The position numbers and the translations under genes are program-made. A DNA stretch of 64,000 bases from Variovorax ginsengisoli (lineage in GTDB: Bacteria; Pseudomonadota; Gammaproteobacteria; Burkholderiales; Burkholderiaceae_C): assembly GCF_030486595.1 (NCBI RefSeq), contig NZ_JAUJZH010000003.1:186001-250000 (forward strand), given 5' to 3'. The notes under the pieces were generated by a model. It had not been told where the DNA came from, searched no databases, and was given only the letters and a program-made list of their open reading frames with translations. Shown one piece after another: positions 18,534-25,024 of the stretch (its first letter is position 1; every line of letters starts with the position of its first letter).

Positions 18534-19355
18534 TCAGACGATCGCCCGCTCGCGCAGCGCCTGCAGCCGCTCGGCGTTCAGACCCAGCTCCGTCGCCAGC
18601 ACCCGCGCACTGTGCTCCCCCAGCATCGGCGAAGCCCGGTGCACCACCGGCGTGCCCGAAAAGCGCAGCGGGCTGCGCAGGCTCGGCACGTCCACGCCCC
18701 GGCTGTGCGGCAGGCACAAGGCCAGTTCGCGGTGCCGGGTCTGCGGGTCGTCGAACACGCCCCGCATGTCGTTGATCGGATCGCAGGGCACGCCGGCCGC
18801 CTCGAGGGCGGCAAGCAGCTCCGCCCGCTGGCGGCGTGCCAGTGCCGGGGCCAGCAAGTCGCGCAGCGGACCCCGGTTGGCGACCCGCAGCGCGTTGCTG
18901 GCGAAGCGCGGATCGTCGGCCCACCCGGGGCAGCCCAGCGCGCGGCACAGCGCCTGGAACTGGCTGTTGTTGCCGGCCGCCACGATCAGGTGGCTGTTGG
19001 CACAGGCGAACACCTCGGACGGCGAGGCGATCGGGTAGGTGTTGCCCACCCGCGGCGGCACCTTGCCGTTCATGAGGAAGCCGCGCCAGATGGCCGTTGA
19101 GCGCGACCGAGGCTTCTCGCATGGCCGCATCCACATGCTGTCCTTCGCCGGTCTCGCGCCGGTGGAAGAGCGCGCCCACCACGCCGATCGCGGCATAGAG
19201 CCCGGTCACCACGTCGGTGATCGGGATCGCGGTGCGCATCGGTTCGGCGCCCGGCGTGCCCTCGGCCTGGCCGCAGGTGCTCATCACGCCGGCCAGGCCC
19301 TGCAGGATGAAGTCGTAGGCCGGCCGGCCGGCCGGCCGGCGTAGGGGCCGCCCGC
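18534..19355 (-). pseudogene. CaiB/BaiF CoA-transferase remnant, frameshifted and 5'-truncated
   Basis: Family III CoA-transferase sequence is spread over three frames. Reading from the 5' side: YDFILQGLAGVMSTCGQ and MRTAIPITDVVTGLYAAIG in one frame to about 19090, then RGFLMNGKVPPRVGNTYP to the C-terminus in another. The first break lies within a (GGCC)5 tract at 19318-19340, the second near 19084-19090. The N-terminal 120 or more residues, including the usual catalytic Asp region, are not recognisable; unrelated sequence starts near 19355. The remaining part covers the middle and C-terminal CaiB domain. An intact paralogue occurs at 30328, so loss of this copy would be tolerated. Confidence 0.8.
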
Positions 19356-19971
19356 CACACAGTCTTCTGATGTCGGGGGGCGTCGACGTATTGAGCCTCC
19401 GTCAGCAGCGAGACGCCATGGCCGCGGCCACGTCGACGGCATTGTTCTGCGGCTTGTTCTGTTTCCTGGAATTCAAAGCTTCTGCGTCGTGGACAGGCTC
19501 CTTCGCCCCTGCGGACCTTCAGCGACGCAATCGCAGAAAAGGCAGGCGCCGCCATCGTCCGCTGCCCCGATCACATCGGGTTCATCTCCCGTCCTCTCCG
19601 CCTCATGAAGCGACCTCAGCTTGTCTGGGCTGTCTTGCAAGCGACCATTGCCATATCGCGTCTTGGATGCCATTGGCCGAACCCAGGCGTCGCGAGCGGA
19701 GCCGCGAGGCTCGCTGGTTCTCGCGAGAGATGCCCGGTCTGCCAACCCGTTGGAGTCGCCGCCATCGTTTGGCGCAGCTTGGCGTCCCGAAAGCCGTGAC
19801 GTCGTCCACCAGCGTCACGCCCGCCTGCCAAAGCAGTGGTCTTCGGCTCCCGGGATACCCGGAGTCGGCCGCGGAATGGCGCCCTGCACCTTCACGATGT
19901 GGTCGTGGCAGATTCGGTCGAGCCAGGCCCCCGCGATGTTTCGCATGATCGCCGGGCGAGCGAGGGCCGAG
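19356..19971. other. 616 bp without a supportable gene
   Basis: Frames are open on both strands but none shows a family motif, a good ribosome site and a coherent start together. GC is lower than in the flanking operons, and composition differs from the CaiB remnant to its left. It looks like a junction or decayed sequence between the broken CaiB gene and the small gene pair. I found no terminal inverted repeats, transposase motif or target duplication by eye. Confidence 0.4.
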
Positions 19972-20304
19972 CTACGGCACAGGAATGAGACTGGTGACGA
20001 GGACAAGTGAATTGATCACGATGAAGAACGCCACGAAGTCCAGCGCCGACGCGCGTCGCGGCACGGCGAGTCCATCCCATTGCGGTGCCGCCATGGTCCC
20101 CAGTCCCTTGTCGACATAGAAGCCCGCCAGCTTGTGGGAGCAGCATTTGCAGTAGCGCGCCGAACCGAGGTTGATCGTGTTGCAGGCATCGCATACCTCG
20201 GCCGAACTGGCACTGATCCGCAGCCTCACCAGATCGATCAAGCTGCCGAAGGCGGTGGAGGGCGGCGCCGGGGCGGTCCAGTCGGGCGCGTCGGCGGCCA
20301 TCAT
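19972..20304 (-). CDS. small zinc-ribbon membrane protein
   Basis: This 110-aa protein is not assigned to a named family. It has a double CxxC zinc-ribbon (C38-x2-C41 and C52-x2-C55, with an extra C54) and one C-terminal hydrophobic segment (about residues 88-107), which predicts a tail-anchored membrane protein with a cytosolic zinc knuckle. The start ATG overlaps the upstream gene's TGA as ATGA, strong evidence that both are translated together. The stop at 19972 borders unrecognised sequence. Function is unknown; zinc ribbons of this kind occur in regulatory or scaffold proteins, but no role can be inferred. Confidence 0.65.
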   Translation of the reverse strand: MMAADAPDWTAPAPPSTAFGSLIDLVRLRISASSAEVCDACNTINLGSARYCKCCSHKLAGFYVDKGLGTMAAPQWDGLAVPRRASALDFVAFFIVINSLVLVTSLIPVP

Positions 20305-20672
20305 CGGAAATCCCCCGGGCGCCCGAGCCCTGCAACTCGCATGGACGACGTTGCCGAGCTGCAGCATGGATGGACCCTGGCCCGCCGGAAGGCTCGCCTG
20401 AGCCTTTCCTCGGCGACGGCAATCCTGGCGAACAGACGCAACTCGATGTCGGTCGGCCCGGCCCCCTGGCCCTCGACCTGGCTGCGAAACGCGGCGACGA
20501 TGCGAAGGTGGATCGCCTGTCTTGCCCGCACGGCCGCATTCCACGCCCTGCGCGCGCTCATCTCGCCGGGTCGCAGCGAGTCTCGCGCGGCTGCTCCTCG
20601 GCGGCGGATCGATACCGAGGCCCGGCTGGGCTTCCGACTGGCCGGCTTTCCGTCGTGTGTGCTGCTTGACAT
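20301..20672 (-). CDS. hypothetical protein, translationally coupled to the zinc-ribbon gene
   Basis: This 123-aa basic protein of unknown function has an Arg/Ser/Lys-rich first half. Its second half is helical and patterned like a small conserved Comamonadaceae family (AVRARQAIHLRIVAAF ... GPTDIELRLFARIAVAEERLRRAFR), including the GPTD turn before an acidic-aliphatic helix. A strong ribosome site, GGAGAG, lies 4 bp before the ATG, and the stop overlaps the next start by 4 bp. These two signals make it more convincing than the antisense frames here. Function not recognised. Confidence 0.6.
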   Translation of the reverse strand: MSSSTHDGKPASRKPSRASVSIRRRGAAARDSLRPGEMSARRAWNAAVRARQAIHLRIVAAFRSQVEGQGAGPTDIELRLFARIAVAEERLRRAFRRARVHPCCSSATSSMRVAGLGRPGDFR

Positions 20673-20719
20673 GGGTCTCTCCAGTTGGATGGGAAGTTTT
20701 CACATTTAAGCGCTCTTGT

Positions 20720-20747
20720 CCTATAGTGGTTGCAACGGATTTGTAAG
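20720..20747 (-). promoter_or_regulatory. possible promoter for the small gene pair
   Basis: On the minus strand, TTACAA (20741-20746) and TATAGG (20720-20725) lie 15 bp apart in an AT-rich patch 48 bp upstream of the start at 20672. The spacer is short and both boxes are imperfect, so this is a weak call. Short dyads (ACACAG/CTGTGT and CGGGC/GCCCG) follow in the gap toward the DUF6502 gene. Confidence 0.28.
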
Positions 20748-20886
20748 ACACAGGCTTGTCACTGTGTCCCAGTGGTAACCGGGCGTTAACAGCCCGACAA
20801 AGGTCGTGCATGAAGTGCTCCCCCATCCGACGCGCCGCCGCAACCAACTCGGCTCGGCCCCGCCGTAGCGCGGGCAACTAGGCTCC

Positions 20887-21816
20887 ATGGCCGCTCATCC
20901 CGCTGGATCGAAGAACGCCAGGAATCCGCGCGGCCGACCGTCCCATCGGGAAGGGATCGCCCAGAACAGGCAGGGCCAAATGGCTTGGGTACTCGGGGCT
21001 TGGGCGCGCGTGCTTCGACCGCTGGTGCGGCTGGCCCTGGCCTTCGGCGTCAAGCATTCGCATCTGGAAGAGCTGCTGCGCGACATCATGGTCGATGAAG
21101 CGCGCCGCATATGGCTCGAGCAGGGCGTCGAACCCAACATCAGCCAGATCTCGGTGACGACGGGATTGAATCGGAAGGCTGTCACGGTCAAGGTTCGGGA
21201 GGAGGGCGTCGAAGACCTGCCGAGATCCGAGCTGTCCGCCGAAGCGAAGACGATCACGCTGTGGCTGCAGATGTTGGCAGACGACCCCAAGCTTCGACGG
21301 CTGCCGATCGTGGCCGAAGGGAGCGGGCCTTCGTTCGAGGCGCTGGCCCGCCACGCCAGTCGAGGCAACGTGCACCATCGCACCATCCTCGACGAACTGG
21401 TGCGGCTCAACATGGTCAGCGAAGGCGACGGCCGTGTGGCACTGGACGCGGCCGGCTTCGTTCCGGCCGGCGACCTGAAGGAGATGCTTGCGTTCCTGGG
21501 CGACAACACGCGCGATCACCTGGCGGCCGCAGTCTCCAACACCCTCGGCGCCGAGCCGCCCCTGCTCGAGCGGTCGGTGTTCGCCGGTGGAATCTCGCTC
21601 GAGGGCTGCGAGCGCATCCACCAGTTCGTGCGCGAGCGGTGGGGTGGGTTGCATCACGACCTGACGCAGGAAATGACGCGCGCCTACGAAGCCGCCGACA
21701 AGAGCGCGACAGGGCGGATCCGGGTCGGCATCTATACCTACTACGAAGACACCGCAGCCGGAACCACCGCACCCGTGCCGGCCGCAACCTCCAGATCATC
21801 AGGGAAAAAAGCATGA
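20887..21816 (+). CDS. DUF6502 family protein
   Basis: This 309-aa protein matches the DUF6502 pattern. After a basic leader come WARVLRPLVRLALAFGVKHSHLEELLRDIMVDEA and a helix-turn-helix-like segment, ISQISVTTGLNRKAVTVKVRE. Later segments are TLWLQMLADDPKL and a C-terminal YTYYEDTA. The helix-turn-helix suggests DNA binding, but family function is not established. It overlaps the next gene, a DUF5666 lipoprotein, as ATGA; this pairing recurs in Burkholderiales (family knowledge), so the two probably act together. The cell-surface nature of the partner hints at a regulator-effector relation (inference). Confidence 0.82.
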   Translation: MAAHPAGSKNARNPRGRPSHREGIAQNRQGQMAWVLGAWARVLRPLVRLALAFGVKHSHLEELLRDIMVDEARRIWLEQGVEPNISQISVTTGLNRKAVTVKVREEGVEDLPRSELSAEAKTITLWLQMLADDPKLRRLPIVAEGSGPSFEALARHASRGNVHHRTILDELVRLNMVSEGDGRVALDAAGFVPAGDLKEMLAFLGDNTRDHLAAAVSNTLGAEPPLLERSVFAGGISLEGCERIHQFVRERWGGLHHDLTQEMTRAYEAADKSATGRIRVGIYTYYEDTAAGTTAPVPAATSRSSGKKA

Positions 21817-23159
21817 AGAACCAAGCGCTTCGCATCGGGATCTTTGCTTTGCTTGTCGCGTCGCTCCTTTCCTGTGGCGGCGGCGGCGGTGGCGGCGGAG
21901 GGGCAGCGTTCGGCAATGCCGCGGGCGGCGCGTCGCTCGCGAGTGCCGGCGGCAGTCCTGCGCCGACGGCGGACGCCACGCCAAGCGGCAACGGCAACGG
22001 CCTGGGCGGCATCGCGGCCGACGATGGCAGCAGTTCGACGACCACCGCGGCCTCTGGAGGCGACGATGGATCGGGCGTCGGCTCGGGAGGCACGGGCGTG
22101 AGCACCGCAGACGCCACGGGCATCGGTGCGGTCGACGGCGCGGGCAGCATCATCGTCAACGGGCTTCGCTACGAGACCGGGTCAGCAGTCGGGCACATCG
22201 AGGACGCCGCGGGGCTGCAGTTGGGGATGAGCGCGAAGGTCACAGGGCCGGTCAACGCCGACTTCACGAGCGGCATCGCCCGCCGCGTGGACTCGGCGGC
22301 AGACATGCGCGGCCCGCTGCTGTCGGTCGACCTGGCCCAGGGCCGCTTCGTCGTCCTCGGCACCACGGTGACCACCGACGAGGCCACCGTGTGGGCCGAC
22401 GCCACCGGTCTTGCGGCGCTGCCGCCCGGCCAGACGCTGCAGATCTGGGGGCTGCCTGCGGCGCCGGGCGTGCTGCGGGCGACCCGGGTCGAGCAGCGAG
22501 ACCCCGCTGCGTTCATTCTCACGGGCACGGTGCAGAACCTCGACGCGATCGCGCGAAGCTTCACGCTCGGCGGCCTCGTCGTCGACTACGGCAGTGCCGT
22601 GTTGTCCGGCAGCCTGGACGGTCGGCCGCTGTCCGACGGGACCATCGTGCGCGTGCGGGCCGACAGCGCGTCGCCGGGCAGGCTCGCCGCCACCCTGGTG
22701 CAGTGGTGGTACCCGGTGCCGATGGCAGAGGGCAGCACGGTGCAACTCGCCGGCGTCATCACCGACTTCGCGGGCACGGGCGCCCTGCGCGTGCTGGGCC
22801 TCCAGGTCGATGCGTCGTCGGCCCGGATCACGGGCGGGCCTGCGGGAGCCGTCGGCAATGGCGTCAAGGTGGAGGTCGGCGGCAAGCTGTCCGGTGGCGT
22901 CCTCAAGGCGACCCAACTGAAGATCCGCCACATACCCGGTACCGGGGGGCCGGCTTCGTTCGACCTGATCGGAACCGTCGGTTCCTTCCGTTCGGCCGTT
23001 GACTTCAAGGTCAGAGGGCAGGCCGTGAATGCCGGTGGCCCGGGCGTCTTGTTCACGAACGGCACTGCGGCCAATCTGGGCAACGGCGTCAAGGTGCACG
23101 TGCACGGCGCCCAGGTCTTGAACGGCGTGCTGACCGCGACCAGCGTCAACTTCGAATGA
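21813..23159 (+). CDS. DUF5666 domain-containing lipoprotein
   Basis: This 448-aa exported lipoprotein has a signal peptide ending in lipobox LLSC (C21), followed directly by nine glycines and a long Gly/Ser/Ala/Thr-rich linker to about residue 105. Repeating beta-rich DUF5666 units follow (for example GAGSIIVNGLRYET, LQLGMSAKVTGPV, GTVQNLDAIARSFTLGGL, VKVEVGGKLSGGVLKATQLKI). The ATG overlaps the DUF6502 stop. The poly-Gly linker probably lets the domain array extend from the outer membrane. The biochemical role is not known. Confidence 0.85.
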   Translation: MKNQALRIGIFALLVASLLSCGGGGGGGGGAAFGNAAGGASLASAGGSPAPTADATPSGNGNGLGGIAADDGSSSTTTAASGGDDGSGVGSGGTGVSTADATGIGAVDGAGSIIVNGLRYETGSAVGHIEDAAGLQLGMSAKVTGPVNADFTSGIARRVDSAADMRGPLLSVDLAQGRFVVLGTTVTTDEATVWADATGLAALPPGQTLQIWGLPAAPGVLRATRVEQRDPAAFILTGTVQNLDAIARSFTLGGLVVDYGSAVLSGSLDGRPLSDGTIVRVRADSASPGRLAATLVQWWYPVPMAEGSTVQLAGVITDFAGTGALRVLGLQVDASSARITGGPAGAVGNGVKVEVGGKLSGGVLKATQLKIRHIPGTGGPASFDLIGTVGSFRSAVDFKVRGQAVNAGGPGVLFTNGTAANLGNGVKVHVHGAQVLNGVLTATSVNFE

Positions 23160-23307
23160 CGCCCCACGCTTGTTCCCGCCAGCGTTTCTTGGTGAGAAAT
23201 TCAATCATGTCAGACAGCTCCTACCGACCGTCGGGCCTCTTTCTTGCAAATCAAATTGCGAACCTTTTACTTATACTCCGAGCCCGTGAATAGTAACAAT
23301 TTATGAC

Positions 23308-23490
23308 ATGAAACAGAGCTTCGATGATTGGGAGAGTCAATGGTCCTCGGCGCGTCGGCGCGAGAATCTCGCCACCGAGAGGCAGCACCTCGAGCAGGAG
23401 AGATACGTCGCCGGATGGAAGCGCAACCTGGCCATCATCGCTGTCCTGGTGGTGGGTCTTGCCGTCTGGCTGGTCCGTCACTTTGCCTAG
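23308..23490 (+). CDS. small single-pass membrane protein
   Basis: This 60-aa protein has a charged, heptad-like N-terminal half rich in Glu, Arg and Gln (about residues 8-35, possible coiled coil) followed by one hydrophobic span (about 41-58). The ATG at 23308 lies in an AT-rich stretch with TATACT (23272-23277) about 30 bp upstream as a possible -10. No family recognised. It lies between the DUF5666 and DUF2092 genes on the same strand, so it may belong to an envelope-related group. Confidence 0.5.
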   Translation: MKQSFDDWESQWSSARRRENLATERQHLEQERYVAGWKRNLAIIAVLVVGLAVWLVRHFA

Positions 23491-23601
23491 TCGAGGATGG
23501 CGCGCCGCTCCGGCGCACCCTCCCTAAAGGGCAATAGACAGCGGGCGCGAGGCCGCAGACAGTGGCGAGGAAGCCATGAGCGCCACCGCTGGAGAGCCCG
23601 C

Positions 23602-24405
23602 ATGAACGTCAACCTGAGACGAATCACCCGACCGTTCGCCTGCGCACTGATCGCGGCCTCCGCCTCGCTTTGGGCGCCGGGCCTTGCGCTCGCGCAAGAG
23701 AAAGCCCCGCCCGCGGCCGCACCCGCCAAGGACATCAAGGACCAGAGGGCACTCACGATCCTCAAGGCCATGAGCGACACGCTGGCCGGCGCGAAGACGC
23801 TCGGCTTCAAGGTGCGCGGCATCGTGCCGACCCATTCGCCGACCGGCCAGTACGTCAGCCTCCATGCATCGTCGCGCGTCGTCATCCAGCGGCCCGACAA
23901 GTTGTTCGTGTCGGCGCGCGGCGACCTGTTCCCGAGCGACGCCTTCTACGACGGCAAGACCGTGACCGTGGTCGGATCAGACGGCAGGTTCTATGCGCAG
24001 CGCGATGCGGCGGGCGGCTTCCTCGAGGCGCTCATGAACGGCGTGCAGCCGGGGTCCGACGCCACGGCGCCTTTCCTGGATCTTCTGGTGGCGGACCCGT
24101 ATGCGTTCCTGACCAAGGATTTCACCAGCGCGCTCTGGGTTGGGCAGACGACCGTCGGCGGCGTCAAGACCGATCACCTGGCATTCACCGCGCCGGGCCT
24201 CGACTGGGAAGTGTGGATCGGCGCCTTGGACAAGCTGCCGCGCCTGATGGTCGTCTCGTACCGGACGGGCGAGCGTCAGCCGACGTTCACCGTGGAGTTG
24301 TCCGACTGGAAGCTCGACGCAGCGGTTCCGGCGCAGACCTTCAAGGCGAGCATCCCGAAGGGCGCGGTGAAGCTCGAGTTCAAGCAGATGGGCCAGGACA
24401 AGTGA
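23602..24405 (+). CDS. DUF2092 domain-containing periplasmic protein
   Basis: This 267-aa exported protein has a signal peptide of about 32 residues ending ALAQ. The mature part follows the DUF2092 pattern: ALTILKAMSDTLAGAKTLGFKVRG, RPDKLFVSARGDLFPSDAFYDGKTVTVV, FLDLLVADPYAFL, and the terminal LSDWKLDAAVPAQTF. The fold resembles LolA/LolB-type lipoprotein carriers, but function is not established. GGAGAG lies before the ATG. A second exported protein follows 20 bp downstream, so the two are probably co-transcribed. Confidence 0.82.
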   Translation: MNVNLRRITRPFACALIAASASLWAPGLALAQEKAPPAAAPAKDIKDQRALTILKAMSDTLAGAKTLGFKVRGIVPTHSPTGQYVSLHASSRVVIQRPDKLFVSARGDLFPSDAFYDGKTVTVVGSDGRFYAQRDAAGGFLEALMNGVQPGSDATAPFLDLLVADPYAFLTKDFTSALWVGQTTVGGVKTDHLAFTAPGLDWEVWIGALDKLPRLMVVSYRTGERQPTFTVELSDWKLDAAVPAQTFKASIPKGAVKLEFKQMGQDK

Positions 24406-24425
24406 TCACGCAGAGGAGCAGCGCG

Positions 24426-24881
24426 ATGAAGCCAATCAAGACACTCCTTTCCGGCATCGCGATCGTGGCGGGCGTTTTAGTTCCGCTGTCGGGTGCCAAC
24501 GCGTGGATTGCTGCAGCCGGAGGCTGGCGGGGTGGCGCCGTTGCGGTCGGCGGCTATCACCCCTATCACCCGTATTACCGACCCGCCGGCTGCTACGGCT
24601 GCGGCGCGGCCGCGGGCGCCGTGGCGGGCATGGCGGTGGGTGCCGCCATCGCAGATTCATACCGGCCCGCCGTGGTCGTGCAGCAACCCGCAGTGGTGGT
24701 GCCGCCGCCCGTCTACGTCACCCAGAGCAACCTGCCGCTCGGCACGCAGGTGGCCGCATTGCCCGGCGGGGCGCGCAGCATGGTGGTGAACGGCGTCAAC
24801 TTCTATCAGTTCGGATCGACCTGGTACAAGCCGTACTTCGGATCGAGCGGCGTGTATTACGAGGTCGTTCCGGCGCCGTAG
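24426..24881 (+). CDS. exported Tyr/Pro-rich protein with a glycine-rich hydrophobic segment (DUF6515-like)
   Basis: This 151-aa protein has a signal peptide of about 25 residues ending ANA. Next come a His/Tyr/Pro patch (YHPYHPYYRP), a short Cys pair (CYGC), and a Gly/Ala-rich hydrophobic stretch reminiscent of a glycine zipper. The C-terminal motif, MVVNGVNFYQFGSTWYKPYF, ends YYEVVP as in small exported proteins found beside DUF2092 genes. GAGGAG precedes the ATG. It is likely an envelope protein; role unknown. Confidence 0.7.
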   Translation: MKPIKTLLSGIAIVAGVLVPLSGANAWIAAAGGWRGGAVAVGGYHPYHPYYRPAGCYGCGAAAGAVAGMAVGAAIADSYRPAVVVQQPAVVVPPPVYVTQSNLPLGTQVAALPGGARSMVVNGVNFYQFGSTWYKPYFGSSGVYYEVVPAP

Positions 24882-24892
24882 TCGGGTCGGTG

Positions 24893-24990
24893 GTGGGGGC
24901 GTTCGGGGCGCGTGCCGAGGGCACCGGGTGGCCCCCTCCGCACGGGTAGTGCCGTGGGGCGCTGTCGAGGATGAACCGTCGGCGTGAGCC
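24893..24990. repeat. probable copy of the intergenic repeat family seen at 32929-33213
   Basis: The 143-bp convergent gap holds GAGGGCACCGGGTGGCCCCC and, further right, GAGGATGAACC and CGGCGTGAGCCC. All three pieces recur, some inverted, in the repeat block near 32930-33200. It is a degenerate copy, judged by eye. Confidence 0.5.
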
Positions 24991-25024
24991 CCGCCCCAAC
25001 TCAACCAGACTGCGGTTGCCGACC

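Noticed and set aside
19318-19340. GGCC tract as a phase-variation switch
   Set aside because: The gene is also broken by a second indel and lacks its N-terminus, so switching this tract could not restore function.
19473-19948. Several 60-190-codon frames on both strands in the unassigned stretch
   Set aside because: No motif, no good ribosome site, and frames overlap each other on both strands. They are not supportable as genes.
18000-21000. Prophage or insertion sequence
   Set aside because: No transposase, integrase or structural phage gene and no terminal repeats were found in this stretch.
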